Shown: positions 32,949 through 42,933, numbered from the stretch's first letter. The stretch: DNA of 64,000 nt from DTDX01 sp964608455 (GCA_964608455.1 CAZSNM010000003.1:10665-74664), one strand, 5' to 3'. Numbers and translations are program-made. Notes: generated by a model from the letters alone, not told the origin.

Positions 32949-33002
32949 TAAAAATTTACTGCAAAATTGAATTATACCGCATAAATATGTAAAAAATGAT
33001 TT

Positions 33003-33317
33003 TTAACTTAATGTTTCTTGATCTAACCATTTAATATAGTTTTTATAGCCTCCTATAATTGGTAAAGCTATTATCTCAGGAGTTTCATAACTATGAATTA
33101 ACTTTACTTCATTAATTAACTCATTTAATAATGATGTTTTAGATTTTATTAATAGCAAAGCTTCTTTAGATTCTTCTATTTTATTTTTCCACCAGTAAAA
33201 ACTTTCGATTTGAGGTAAAATATTAATGCAAGCAGCTAATCTTTTAGAAAGCAATGCTTTAGCTATTTTTCTAGCTTCTTCAAGGTTTTGACATGTTATA
33301 AAAACAATTATATACAT
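33003..33317 (-). CDS. cutA: CutA family protein
   Basis: A 104-residue ferredoxin-like trimer-forming protein. FITCQNLEEARKIAKALLSKRLAACINILP followed by SFYWWKNKIEESKEALLLIKS is the CutA pattern, and the end has HSYETPEIIALPI. Historically linked to divalent metal tolerance; the molecular role is unclear. It ends its operon after valS, with a 14-base gap. Confidence 0.93.
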   Translation of the reverse strand: MYIIVFITCQNLEEARKIAKALLSKRLAACINILPQIESFYWWKNKIEESKEALLLIKSKTSLLNELINEVKLIHSYETPEIIALPIIGGYKNYIKWLDQETLS

Positions 33318-33331
33318 TGCTTTATCAACTT

Positions 33332-35773
33332 TTAAATTGTTATTTCAACTTTAATTTCAGATTCTTCTGTTAAGGGTTTAATTTCAATTTCATTTATAAA
33401 GCATACTTGCGCGATTAAATCAAGATGCTTATTTAAAGCTTCTTTAAATTCCTCTTTAATGTAAACAACTGCTTTCTTTAATTGAGTTTTTAATGAAACC
33501 TTTTTTTCAGCTTTTAATTTTCTAATTAACGCTATAACCTTTATGATTATATCGCCAATTTTTTCATCTTCAATTGAAATTAAATTTTTATTTGATGTTG
33601 GCCATTTTGTTAAATGAATGCTTTTTTCTCCATTAACCATTGGTTTAATTAATTGATAAATGCTTTCAGTTATATGGGGGCATATAGGAGCTAATAATTG
33701 AATTATACGATATAGAGTGTAAAGCAAACAATATTGAGCTGCTTCTTTGCTTGATTTATCTTTAGCAAGGTGAAGACGCGGTTTTACAGCTTCTAAATAA
33801 TGATCGCAAAATAAATGCCAGGTAAAGTTTCTTATAGCGTCTATAGCCACGTTAAATTGAAAGTTTTCTAAAGCTTCAGTTACATCTTCAGTAAGTTTTT
33901 CTAATTTTGAAAGCAACCATTTATCAAGAGTTTCAAGTTTATAGGTTTTATTCTCTATTTTAAAGTTATTATTATTTTCTAAATTCATTAAAATAAATCT
34001 TGAAGCATTCCAAAGCTTTGTTAAAAATCTTTTTGAATATTCAACATCACTCCATCTAAAGGGAATATCATATCCTGTTGATCCTCCACCTGCAGCCCAT
34101 TGTCTAAGCGCATCAGCTCCATACTTTTCTATAACAACACTGGCTTCAACATAATTTCCATAAGATTTATGCATCATTCGTCCATCTGATCCTCTTACCA
34201 TTCCATTAATCAAAACTGTTTTATAAGGTGCGATACCAAATAATGCTAAATGCTTAACCATAAGATAATAATCCCAAGTTCTAATTATATCTAAACCATT
34301 TGGTTGAAGATCGGCTGGAAAAAGTTTTTTAAAGGTTTTAGGATTATCTGGCCAACCAGCATGAACTGCGCATGTAATTGATGAGTCCATCCATGTATCC
34401 ATAACATCTGTCTCCCCAATAAACTCCTTTGAGCCACATTTAGGACATGAAGAAATTTTAGGTTTTTCAAATCTGGGATCTACAGGAAGCCATTCTTTTT
34501 TAGCAACAATTATTTCTCCGCATTTTGCACAATACCAAACAGGTATAGGTGTGGCAAATATTCTTTGCCTTGAAATAACCCAATCCCAATCTAAAGATAA
34601 AGCCCAATCAATCATTCTTTTTTTAGCGAAAGGTGGAATCCACTTAACTTTTTCAGTCCATTCAATCACTTCATTAGTCATTTCTCGAGTTTTCATAAAC
34701 CATTGAGGTTTAGAAAGAATCTCCACAGGTGTATGGCATCTCCAGCATGTGCCAACACTTTGTCTTAAAGTTTCCTTTTTAACTATTAATCCTTCTTTTT
34801 CTAAATCTTCGATAATAGCTTTTTTACATTCTTGAATTGATAATCCAGCGTATTTTCCAGCTTTTTCATTCATCTTTCCATCTTCAGTTATAACTATGAT
34901 TTGAGGTAAATTATGTCTTTTCTGCCATTTTACATCAGTTTTATCTCCATAAGTGCATATCATTACGATGCCTGTTCCAAATTTTGGATCCACTCCCTCA
35001 TCAGAAATAACTTTAACTTTCCTGTTAAACAATGGAGTTTCAACAAATTTTCCTATCATTTTAAAGTATCTTTCATCATTTGGGTTAACAGCTACAGCTA
35101 CGCAAGCTGGAAGGAGCTCAGGTCTAGTTGTAGCTATTAAAACATCTTTTTCAACTTCATCAATTAGTTTAAATCTAATGTAGTTTAAGATTGTTTCTCT
35201 TTCAACATATTCCACTTCAGCTTCAGCAATAGCGGTTTCACATCTAGGACACCAATTGACTGGATGCTCACCTCTATAAAGTTTACCCTTTTCATAAAGA
35301 AGAATAAATGAAAGTTGAGTAAGCTTGTAATATTGAGGATCCATAGTTTTATATTCTAAAGACCAATCTATTGAGTAGCCTATTTTTTTCATGACATTTT
35401 TCATATTATTAATGTATTCTAAGGTTAATTGAATGCAAAGCTCTCTAAATTTATCTATAGGAAGATCCTTTTTACTAACTTTAAATTTTGTTTCAGCTCG
35501 AACTTCTGTTGGAAGACCATGACAATCCCAACCTTGAGGAAAATGAACATTAAAACCTTTCATTCGTTTATATCTTGCTACAAAATCAAAATAACACCAA
35601 TTTAAAGCATTACCCATATGGAATTCTCCGCTTGGGTATGGAGGAGGTGTGTCAATTGAATATGTTGGTTTAACCTCATTTTCAGGATCAAACCTGTAGA
35701 TGCCCCATTCTTCCCAAAACTTTTGCCATTTAGGTTCATGCTCTTTAGGATTATAGGTTTTAGGCAACTCCAA
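33332..35773 (-). CDS. valS: Valyl-tRNA synthetase
   Basis: An 813-residue class I synthetase charging tRNA-Val. The HIGH-equivalent is HMGN (52-55) in PPYPSGEFHMGNALNW, and the CP1 editing domain (about 190-340) follows, with two zinc Cys pairs (CPRC, then CAKC and CPKC). The KMSKS-equivalent reads MMHKS in GRMMHKSYGN, a degenerate form retaining only the second Lys and Ser. The anticodon-binding domain covers about 610-760. Length is typical. Confidence 0.95.
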   Translation of the reverse strand: MELPKTYNPKEHEPKWQKFWEEWGIYRFDPENEVKPTYSIDTPPPYPSGEFHMGNALNWCYFDFVARYKRMKGFNVHFPQGWDCHGLPTEVRAETKFKVSKKDLPIDKFRELCIQLTLEYINNMKNVMKKIGYSIDWSLEYKTMDPQYYKLTQLSFILLYEKGKLYRGEHPVNWCPRCETAIAEAEVEYVERETILNYIRFKLIDEVEKDVLIATTRPELLPACVAVAVNPNDERYFKMIGKFVETPLFNRKVKVISDEGVDPKFGTGIVMICTYGDKTDVKWQKRHNLPQIIVITEDGKMNEKAGKYAGLSIQECKKAIIEDLEKEGLIVKKETLRQSVGTCWRCHTPVEILSKPQWFMKTREMTNEVIEWTEKVKWIPPFAKKRMIDWALSLDWDWVISRQRIFATPIPVWYCAKCGEIIVAKKEWLPVDPRFEKPKISSCPKCGSKEFIGETDVMDTWMDSSITCAVHAGWPDNPKTFKKLFPADLQPNGLDIIRTWDYYLMVKHLALFGIAPYKTVLINGMVRGSDGRMMHKSYGNYVEASVVIEKYGADALRQWAAGGGSTGYDIPFRWSDVEYSKRFLTKLWNASRFILMNLENNNNFKIENKTYKLETLDKWLLSKLEKLTEDVTEALENFQFNVAIDAIRNFTWHLFCDHYLEAVKPRLHLAKDKSSKEAAQYCLLYTLYRIIQLLAPICPHITESIYQLIKPMVNGEKSIHLTKWPTSNKNLISIEDEKIGDIIIKVIALIRKLKAEKKVSLKTQLKKAVVYIKEEFKEALNKHLDLIAQVCFINEIEIKPLTEESEIKVEITI

Positions 35774-35894
35774 TTAAAAAGTCACCTAATTAAATTTACG
35801 TAAAAGCTTAAACAATTAAAATTAAGGAGCCTAAAAAATTTTATTTTGTTTTTGCTTAAACTTGAAAATAAAAGCTTAAAAGATAATAAGTGAT

Positions 35895-36953
35895 TTAAGG
35901 GATTTTTCTAAAGCTAATAAACTGTAAGCTTTTAACTATAAACTCTATTATGAAGGAGCCAATAGTTAAAATCCCTAATATTAATGTAAACTCGCTAATT
36001 AATGTTGAAAAAATTAAGGTTAAAAACTGTTTTTCAACAGCTAAATCATAAACATAACTGTAGTAATTAAAAAACCAATGAAGCAAAATTGGAGCGTGAA
36101 TTCCATAACGAATATAAACCAAACTAAAAATTAAACCTGCTAAAGATGCAGAAGAAACCTTTCCAATTTCCCATCCTGAACCTGCTAAGTAATGCGCTAA
36201 ACCAAAAATAATTGATGTTAAAATAATTATTATCCATTCTCCAAGTTTTATTCCTTTAATCCATCCCTTCTCTTTAATACTATTCACTCCAATGAGTTGT
36301 TTGGTTTTATCTGGAAAAAGAAAAGCTAAACCCAAAATTTTTAAAAATAATGTTTTTGAAAAAGAAGAGCTCTTGATCGAATTTAAGCAATAAAGCATTG
36401 AAATTACACCTATAAAAGAAATTCTAAATCCAATCTCTTCAATTATGGGAGAGTATGCTAAGCTAAATAAAGCTTCATAAGGATTTTGAAATTGAATTGA
36501 ACCTGTTGGAATTCCATGGCTTTCTTGAAGATTTTGAAGAAAAATTAATGCAATTAAAAGAGCGCTTGAAATTAAAGGCATTGAAGCTAACCAATTTTTA
36601 AAAAATAGTTTAGGATTTAAAATTGCTTTATGAAAAGGTACTTCAAGCTTCCATGAAACAATTAAACACAATAAATAAATTAAAAGCAAAATTACAAATA
36701 TAGTTCCTAAATTTATTCTTATCGGAAACCAAAAATCTATAGCGAAAAAAATCATTAAAACTTTTACTTTGGAAGCTATTAAAGAAGATGTTTCTTTAGT
36801 TAAAAACATTAAAATAAAACCTAAAGGGATTGAAAAAAAGTATGTAGCAACAATAATTGTTATTACTGAACTTAAAGCTGCTTCCGCAATTTTTAAAATT
36901 ATTTTTGAACCATTCAAGTTTTTTCTCTTCTTTTCTTCTTCAGCAAATTTCAT
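35895..36953 (-). CDS. CPBP-family intramembrane metalloprotease
   Basis: A 352-residue membrane protein with about eight hydrophobic segments. The CPBP (Rce1/Abi) motifs are present: EEIGFR with the paired Glu and Arg, GLAHYLAG with the first His, and a C-terminal HWFFNY. The substrate is unknown; family members process prenylated proteins or immunity peptides. It overlaps the upstream SAM synthetase gene by 14 bases, so it is probably cotranscribed with it. Confidence 0.82.
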   Translation of the reverse strand: MKFAEEEKKRKNLNGSKIILKIAEAALSSVITIIVATYFFSIPLGFILMFLTKETSSLIASKVKVLMIFFAIDFWFPIRINLGTIFVILLLIYLLCLIVSWKLEVPFHKAILNPKLFFKNWLASMPLISSALLIALIFLQNLQESHGIPTGSIQFQNPYEALFSLAYSPIIEEIGFRISFIGVISMLYCLNSIKSSSFSKTLFLKILGLAFLFPDKTKQLIGVNSIKEKGWIKGIKLGEWIIIILTSIIFGLAHYLAGSGWEIGKVSSASLAGLIFSLVYIRYGIHAPILLHWFFNYYSYVYDLAVEKQFLTLIFSTLISEFTLILGILTIGSFIIEFIVKSLQFISFRKIP

Positions 36954-38157
36954 ATTTTTCTTTAACTAAACTTTCGCAAAATCGATCTATTTGAGATAAT
37001 TCACTTTGAATTATTTCCTCAACTTGTTTCGAAATAGAATTAAAGCTAACATTGGATTCTAAAATTAATTGAGCTGAAGCTATTTTAGGTTGATCAATAG
37101 GTTGCCCTATTTCGCTTAAAAGCCATACATAAACCTCTTTTATTCCTGAGATTTCCTTATAGATTTTTTCAGCCATTTTATAGCTTAAAATATTATATAT
37201 TTTCCCTATGTGACTTACAGGGTTTTTTCCAGCAGCTGCTTCTGAAGAAGTGGGTCTATTTAAAGGTATTATACCATTAACTCTATTTCCTCTTCCAACT
37301 TGACCGCAATCTCCATCATCAGCTGAAGTTCCAAGCACTGTAAGATACATTCCACCCATTCCTCTACCTTTTCTATCAAGTGTATTAAGGTTTATTGAAA
37401 CTTTCATACTTGTTTTTGAATTTACAAATTCTTTAATTTCCTCTAGAATTTCATCTTTTTTCTTAAAGTAATCATATTCGCTTTCTATAAATCTATCTAC
37501 AAAAGCCATAGCTATAGTTAATTGAAGAGTTCTATTTCTTCTTAAACCCATGATTTTAACGTCCTCTCCAGATTCAGGATGCTTCTTTTTAAAATCCTTA
37601 GAATTAAGAAATCTTTCAGTTTCATAAACAATTTTTTCAGTTTCAGTCATTGGGAAAAAGCCTACTGCTGCTGAAGTATCGTTAGCTCCTAAAACTTTTC
37701 CACCCCGTTTAAAAATATCTCTAAGCGCTTCTGAACCCCTTTTAAGCTCAACTTGATATTTTACATGCTGCTCTGGGTCTACAAATCTTAAATTTTTTCT
37801 AAACCATTCTTTTGCTGTTTTAATTACAATTTCATTTACTGGAATTTCTTCTTCATCAATTTTAAATGTTGCTCTATCACCAAAAACCATAAGCATAGGT
37901 TTTAAAACTTTTCCTCCACCAAATTTTCTTTCTACTTCACCAGCCACCAACAGTCCTTTATCAACATTATGATGCATTATGGCACCAAATTTTTTTAGAT
38001 ATTCTTTTGAGAGAGCTATAGAAATTTCATTGGCTATAGCATCGCAAATATAATCTGGATGACCAACTCCTTTTCTCTCGCAAATTTCTATTGGTTGTTC
38101 TTCTAAAGGAGTTTGTTTTAATTCAGTTATTACAATATTATTGTTCATGTTATTCAT
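36940..38157 (-). CDS. mat: S-adenosylmethionine synthetase, archaeal type
   Basis: A 405-residue archaeal methionine adenosyltransferase, distinct from bacterial MetK. CERKGVGHPDYICDAIANEIS, MHHNVDKGLLVAGE, and the C-terminal GRGNRVNGIIPLNRPTSSEAAAGKNP are diagnostic. It makes SAM, which feeds SpeD among other enzymes. It is divergent from an HTH-CBS regulator gene across a 110-base region, which suggests regulation by that protein. Confidence 0.95.
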   Translation of the reverse strand: MNNMNNNIVITELKQTPLEEQPIEICERKGVGHPDYICDAIANEISIALSKEYLKKFGAIMHHNVDKGLLVAGEVERKFGGGKVLKPMLMVFGDRATFKIDEEEIPVNEIVIKTAKEWFRKNLRFVDPEQHVKYQVELKRGSEALRDIFKRGGKVLGANDTSAAVGFFPMTETEKIVYETERFLNSKDFKKKHPESGEDVKIMGLRRNRTLQLTIAMAFVDRFIESEYDYFKKKDEILEEIKEFVNSKTSMKVSINLNTLDRKGRGMGGMYLTVLGTSADDGDCGQVGRGNRVNGIIPLNRPTSSEAAAGKNPVSHIGKIYNILSYKMAEKIYKEISGIKEVYVWLLSEIGQPIDQPKIASAQLILESNVSFNSISKQVEEIIQSELSQIDRFCESLVKEKYEIC

Positions 38158-38217
38158 TTTAGATCACATGGAGTTTAATCAAAGTAAATTCTTATATTAA
38201 TATTATTATGCTCATTT

Positions 38218-38233
38218 TATTCCTAAAGGAATA
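38218..38233. promoter_or_regulatory. Palindromic operator candidate between mat and the HTH-CBS gene
   Basis: TATTCCT-AA-AGGAATA is a perfect 7-bp inverted repeat with a 2-base spacer, 35 bases before the regulator ATG at 38268 and 60 bases before the mat start. Its two-fold symmetry fits a dimeric helix-turn-helix protein. It falls where the regulator's own transcript is expected to begin, after the AT-rich stretch near 38190-38203, so autorepression is plausible. Confidence 0.4.
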
Positions 38234-38267
38234 ATGTTTTTAAATAACTTTCAACCAAATTAATTTT

Positions 38268-38831
38268 ATGCTTCCATCACTTAAAGAAATAGAGCAAAAA
38301 AGAAAAAGCTTAGGTTTAAATCAAAAACAATTAGCTAAATTAGCTGGTGTAAGTCAATCCTTTATAGCTAAAATAGAATCTGGAAGAATTAATCCCTCAT
38401 ATGAAAAAACAAAAATGATTTTTGATGCTCTTGAAAGTTTAGAAAAACAAAGAGAAATAAAAGTTGAGCAAATAATGCATAGAGAAGTTGTAGGTATTAA
38501 TAAAGAAGATTCGGTGGCTAAAGCAGCTCGTTTAATGAGTGAAACAGGTTATTCGCAACTTCCAGTTTTTAATGAAGAAAAAAAAGTTATAGGAAGCGTA
38601 ACTGAAAAAACAATTCTTGATTTAATTGTTAAAGTTAAAGATCCAAAAGAACTTTCAAATCTTCCTATAGAAAAAATAATGGAACCTGCTTTTCCAATCA
38701 TAGATGAAAAATCCCCAATAGATGCGGCTTCCTTTCTTTTACAATATTCACCAGCAGTTCTTGTAGTAAGCAAAGGTGAAGTAGTAGGTATAGTAACCAA
38801 GGCGGATTTACTTAAAACAATTCAAATTTAA
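38268..38831 (+). CDS. HTH (XRE) transcriptional regulator with paired CBS domains
   Basis: A 187-residue regulator. Residues about 5-55 form an XRE-type helix-turn-helix (LGLNQKQLAKLAGVSQSFIAKIESGRINPS); residues about 65-185 are two CBS motifs (VEQIMHREVVGINKEDSV and PIEKIMEPAFPIIDEKSP) ending in KADLLKT. CBS pairs bind adenosine ligands such as AMP, ATP or SAM. Divergence from the SAM synthetase gene suggests an adenosyl-ligand-sensing regulator of mat, which is inference. Confidence 0.9.
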   Translation: MLPSLKEIEQKRKSLGLNQKQLAKLAGVSQSFIAKIESGRINPSYEKTKMIFDALESLEKQREIKVEQIMHREVVGINKEDSVAKAARLMSETGYSQLPVFNEEKKVIGSVTEKTILDLIVKVKDPKELSNLPIEKIMEPAFPIIDEKSPIDAASFLLQYSPAVLVVSKGEVVGIVTKADLLKTIQI

Positions 38832-38836
38832 ACAAT

Positions 38837-40051
38837 TCATTTTCTTTTTGAAGCTGCAACAATATTAATTATATCTCTATCCCTTAATATGTAATTTACT
38901 GGAAGCCTCAATCCTGTTCGCGCATCTATTCCATAAATTAATGTTTGAGCAAGCTCGCTATGAATTTGAGCAGCTAAATCCCTAAGCGTAGCATCTCTTG
39001 AAACTAAAAATGCATCAGGTAAAACATTTCCTTTTTTATCAGATAAATGCTCAGGATCTTCAACTGGATAAACAACATTCATTCCTAAAAGCTTAAATAC
39101 GCTTAAATTTAAAGCAAATTGAACACCTGTTCCAATCCATTTTGAAAGGACCCTTTGTTGAACATAGTTTAAAGCCCATTTTTGCTCTTTTGTAAGCTTA
39201 CTTTCATCTATAACTTTAAATGCTTCTTCTCCAGGAATATATTTTATAAAACCTTTTTGTTCCGCTCTACGCAAAGCTAATTCAGCATCACTGGAGCATG
39301 GAACCACAATCATATCCTTAAATTCCTCACTTAATTTTTTAAAGTTTTCTTCAGCCTGCGCGATATCCATTTTATTTGCAATTATTATTGTAGGTTTTGA
39401 AAACCATCTAAGCGCTTTAGCAAAATTTAAATAATCATTTTCACTCCAATTTTTTATTCCTTTATTTTTTAAATCTGAAGCTTCTAAAGCCTTAATTACA
39501 TGGGTAAACTTAATTTTTAAACCAGCTAAAGCTTCAGCGATAGATTCAGCTAAGCTAACTCCTGATTTTTCAATTTGTTTAATTATTCTTTTTGAGCTTT
39601 TCTCTATTGTTTTAGCAAACCATCGAGTTAACTCTTCCTCAACATCATAAACATCTAAAATAGGATTTCCAAAACCAGGTTTAGTTAATCTTCCCTCGCT
39701 ATCAACACTTCCAGAAGCATCAACCACATGAAGCAAAGCATCAGCTTGAGCTGCAACACTTAAAAAAGCTGTTCCTAAACCTTTTCCAAGCCAAGCACCT
39801 TTAATTAATCCAGGAAGATCGATTAATTCTATTGGAATAAAACGCCAACCATCAATACAAAAAGAATTTTGAGGATTATCTTTTACACCTAATTCTTTGC
39901 AAACACAAATGGTTTGAACATAAGCCCTACCTATATTAGGTTCTTTAGTTGTAAAGGGATATGTGGAAATTTCAGCGGAAAGCAAAGTAGCAGCATTAAA
40001 AAAAGTGGTTTTTCCAGTATTAGTTTTTCCAATTAAACCTATTTTAATCAT
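38837..40051 (-). CDS. YchF/Obg-related GTPase with TGS domain, archaeal type
   Basis: A 404-residue TRAFAC-class G protein. The P-loop is GKTNTGKTTFFNA (9-21), the switch II region is DLPGLIKGA, and NKMD recognises guanine. The C-terminal TGS-like domain ends with LRDRDIINIVAA. This matches the archaeal YchF-like family (MJ1332 type), ribosome-associated GTP/ATP-binding proteins. The end lies 5 bases from the convergent HTH-CBS gene. Confidence 0.9.
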   Translation of the reverse strand: MIKIGLIGKTNTGKTTFFNAATLLSAEISTYPFTTKEPNIGRAYVQTICVCKELGVKDNPQNSFCIDGWRFIPIELIDLPGLIKGAWLGKGLGTAFLSVAAQADALLHVVDASGSVDSEGRLTKPGFGNPILDVYDVEEELTRWFAKTIEKSSKRIIKQIEKSGVSLAESIAEALAGLKIKFTHVIKALEASDLKNKGIKNWSENDYLNFAKALRWFSKPTIIIANKMDIAQAEENFKKLSEEFKDMIVVPCSSDAELALRRAEQKGFIKYIPGEEAFKVIDESKLTKEQKWALNYVQQRVLSKWIGTGVQFALNLSVFKLLGMNVVYPVEDPEHLSDKKGNVLPDAFLVSRDATLRDLAAQIHSELAQTLIYGIDARTGLRLPVNYILRDRDIINIVAASKRK

Positions 40052-40193
40052 AAGCCTTAAACCACATAAAATTAACTAATTGCTTAAATTTAAAAATTAA
40101 TTTTTCTCTTTTAGTTTAAAAATAATAAAAATAAGTTATAATCCATAAAATAAAAAAATAAATGATTTAGTTTATAATGAAGATGAGGTATGC

Positions 40194-41327
40194 ATGAATA
40201 AATTAGTATCCATTATTGGGACAAGACCTGAAATAATAAAGATGGCTCCATTAATACCACTATTAGATGAGAGATTTGAGCATAAAATTGTTTATACAGG
40301 ACAGCATTACGATTATGAATTGAGCGAAATTTTCTTTAAGGAGCTTAATCTTAGAAAACCAGATTATAAAATAGAATACCACAGTAGTGGTAGTTATAAT
40401 TTAGAGCAAAGTGAGTGCTGTTTCAAACCAATTATTTTTATGCTTAATGAGGTAAAATATGTATTAAATATTTATCATCCATCCTATTGCATAGTTTTGG
40501 GCGATACAAATTCTACCTTAGTTGGGGCTCTAGCTGCCTCTCAACTTAAAATCCCCATAATTCATATTGAAGCGGGTCTTAGAAGCTTTGATTTAAGTAT
40601 GCCTGAAGAAAGAAATCGTATAGTTGTGGATCATCTTTCTTCGTTGCTTTTTGCTCCATCCATCTTAGCATTTAAACATCTTAAATGTGAGGGTTTAACT
40701 CAAGCTCATATCGTTGGAAATACAATAGTAGATATATGCATGCGTTTAAGTATTGAAGCTTCTAAACTAAAGGAGTTTGAGAAATATAATTTAAATGCTA
40801 AGGACTATCTATTGGTAACTATTCATAGGGAATATAATACACAAGAAGATGTTTTATTAAGGATTTTTAATGCATTGATGCAACTTTATGAAATTCAAAT
40901 GATTTTACCATTGCATCCCAGAACAAAACAAAAGCTTATAGAGGCGGGAGCTTGGAATATAATAGTTAGTAAAGGTAAAACACATATTAAAATCATAAAT
41001 CCCGTTGGATATTTGGAATTTTTATCTTTAATGCAAAATTCTAAAATGGTTTTAACTGATTCTGGAGGAGTTCAAGAAGAAGCAATAACACTTCATATAC
41101 CATGTTTAACTTTAAGGGAAAATACTGAACGGTGGGAAACAATTTATCTTGAAGCAAATAGATTGGTGGGTACAAAACCTAAAAGAATAATAAATGAGGT
41201 AAGAAAAGCTTGGAATGATGAAGAATGGATTAAAAAAGTTGTTAATGTTAAAAATCCTTATGGAGATGGTCATGCTTCCGAAAAGATAGTATCGAAAATT
41301 AGCGAAGAATGTTTAGAGGGAATTTAA
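40194..41327 (+). CDS. wecB: UDP-N-acetylglucosamine 2-epimerase (non-hydrolysing)
   Basis: A 377-residue GT-B-fold epimerase that makes UDP-ManNAc for surface polysaccharides or glycans. IIGTRPEIIKMAPLI, TGQHYDYELSE, LGDTNSTL, HIEAGLRSFD and PEERNR are the family motifs, and SGGVQEEA lies near the C-terminus. It opens an accessory cluster that continues with a small membrane protein and a membrane GT2. ManNAc is a component of archaeal N-glycans and capsules. Confidence 0.93.
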   Translation: MNKLVSIIGTRPEIIKMAPLIPLLDERFEHKIVYTGQHYDYELSEIFFKELNLRKPDYKIEYHSSGSYNLEQSECCFKPIIFMLNEVKYVLNIYHPSYCIVLGDTNSTLVGALAASQLKIPIIHIEAGLRSFDLSMPEERNRIVVDHLSSLLFAPSILAFKHLKCEGLTQAHIVGNTIVDICMRLSIEASKLKEFEKYNLNAKDYLLVTIHREYNTQEDVLLRIFNALMQLYEIQMILPLHPRTKQKLIEAGAWNIIVSKGKTHIKIINPVGYLEFLSLMQNSKMVLTDSGGVQEEAITLHIPCLTLRENTERWETIYLEANRLVGTKPKRIINEVRKAWNDEEWIKKVVNVKNPYGDGHASEKIVSKISEECLEGI

Positions 41328-41356
41328 ATTTTTAAAATCTTAATTGACTTCTTATT

Positions 41357-41803
41357 TTGGAGAAAATAATAAAAATGCTCTTATGGTTTTATCTTTTAAT
41401 TTTTACTCTAGGATTAACATTATTTTCAATTTTCGCAAACAACCGTAGGTATAAATACTTACGGATGGCTTATGAAGTTTATAAAAATCGAGAAGAAAAC
41501 TTTTTGGATTATGTTTTAATGGAGCTAACAGAGTTAGAGGAAACAACGATAAATAAAGAGATTAATCTCATGAAAAGAAGGGAAATTTTTTGGATTAGGA
41601 TTTCACTCTTATCATATGGATTAATTATGGTTATATGTGCAACAATAATGATTTTATCTTTTTATAATTTATTAAATATTCCTAAATTTGTTTCATTCAT
41701 TTTTTTATGTTTATTAATTTGTTCTTCATATATTAATTATAGAGGGTGGAGACATTTCAAATTTTCTAAAAGAAAAAAACTGTTTAAAAGGAGGAGGCAT
41801 TAA
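41357..41803 (+). CDS. Unknown membrane protein linked to GT2
   Basis: A 148-residue protein I do not recognise. It has an N-terminal hydrophobic helix (about 8-27), a charged cytosolic middle with LMELTELEETTINKEIN, two further hydrophobic helices (about 77-104 and 108-127), and a basic tail KRKKLFKRRRH. Its stop codon shares one base with the start of the GT2 gene and the GGAGG for that gene lies inside it, so it is tightly coupled and may be an accessory subunit of the glycan synthase. Confidence 0.55.
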   Translation: MEKIIKMLLWFYLLIFTLGLTLFSIFANNRRYKYLRMAYEVYKNREENFLDYVLMELTELEETTINKEINLMKRREIFWIRISLLSYGLIMVICATIMILSFYNLLNIPKFVSFIFLCLLICSSYINYRGWRHFKFSKRKKLFKRRRH

Positions 41804-42933
41804 TGATTCCATTAATTTATGGATTAGCCCCAATTCATTTACCTTCATTTTTTTATTTGGATCTTATTGTAAGAGGAAAAGTTTTACCTAAAGGGCGTTA
41901 TAAAGGTGAACCAATATCAATAGTGATCCCATGCCATAATGAGGGGGCTGTGATAGGAAATACTTTAAGAGCATTATTAAAATTTAAGAAAAGAATTAAA
42001 AATTTGGAGATAATAGTTATCGATGATGCTAGTACAGACAACACTTTTGAAGTTGCTTCATCAATTAAAGATGATTATGTTAAAATAAAAGTGTTTAAAA
42101 GGGAGGAGGGGGGAAAAGGAAAAAGCGAAGCTATAAACTTTGGAATTGAAAAAGCAACATATGATATAATATGTATTTTAGATGCTGATTCTAGACCGTA
42201 TGCACGTTCTTTAGAGTATTTAGCTCCATATCTTAAAGGTAAACGTGTAGCTGCTGCCTGCGGGGTAATTAAAATAAGGAATAAAAACGTTAATTGGCTT
42301 ACAAAGGTTGTTTCCCTCGAGTATAATATAGCAAATTATATTCAATGGAAAAAATCTATGATCGATTCTTATGTTCCATGGATGCCTGGAACAATAACAT
42401 TAATCAAAAAGCATCTTGCTAAATTCCCTCTATCATTGGTTGAGGATGCTGAGCTAAGCGCAAAGCTTATTGAAAATGGTTACGTAATAATTGTTGATAA
42501 ACGCGCTGTTGCATCTGAAATAGCACCTATAACTCTTAAAGCTTATTTAAGACAAAGAATAAGATGGGCTAGAGGAAATTGGCGCCTACTAAAGTACTAT
42601 AAAAATAGAAAAATACTAATGAATTATTTTTTAACATTTTTTGAGCGTATACAACCAGCTCTAACAATTATAAGCTATTCAATATTTTGGTGGGCTCTTT
42701 ATTTTAGGCATTATGCCATAGATTTTATGCTTTCCTCGCTTTGGGTTTTTACATTAATCGTTACTTTCTTACTTTATAGACAAGCTGCAAAAGAATTTAA
42801 TGAAAAATACAGCATTAAAACTTATCTCATTTACTTTTTTGTTTCTTCATTTTTATATCTTATTATATGGTTAAGAAGTTTATTCCCTATAAAAGGTTGG
42901 TATAAAACTGAAAGATATAGAGATTATCATTAA
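41803..42933 (+). CDS. Membrane glycosyltransferase, GT2 processive (cellulose/hyaluronan synthase-like)
   Basis: A 376-residue GT2 enzyme. The GT-A domain has IVIPCHNEG, DDAST, the metal-binding LDADS, and a VEDAELS segment with the catalytic Asp. The QRIRWARG box (Q-x2-R-W, near residue 250) marks processive synthases such as cellulose or hyaluronan synthase. Three C-terminal hydrophobic helices (about 285-360) follow. Product sugar is unknown; the UDP-GlcNAc epimerase suggests amino-sugar polymers. The 3' end lies inside a 20-bp inverted repeat. Confidence 0.88.
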   Translation: MIPLIYGLAPIHLPSFFYLDLIVRGKVLPKGRYKGEPISIVIPCHNEGAVIGNTLRALLKFKKRIKNLEIIVIDDASTDNTFEVASSIKDDYVKIKVFKREEGGKGKSEAINFGIEKATYDIICILDADSRPYARSLEYLAPYLKGKRVAAACGVIKIRNKNVNWLTKVVSLEYNIANYIQWKKSMIDSYVPWMPGTITLIKKHLAKFPLSLVEDAELSAKLIENGYVIIVDKRAVASEIAPITLKAYLRQRIRWARGNWRLLKYYKNRKILMNYFLTFFERIQPALTIISYSIFWWALYFRHYAIDFMLSSLWVFTLIVTFLLYRQAAKEFNEKYSIKTYLIYFFVSSFLYLIIWLRSLFPIKGWYKTERYRDYH

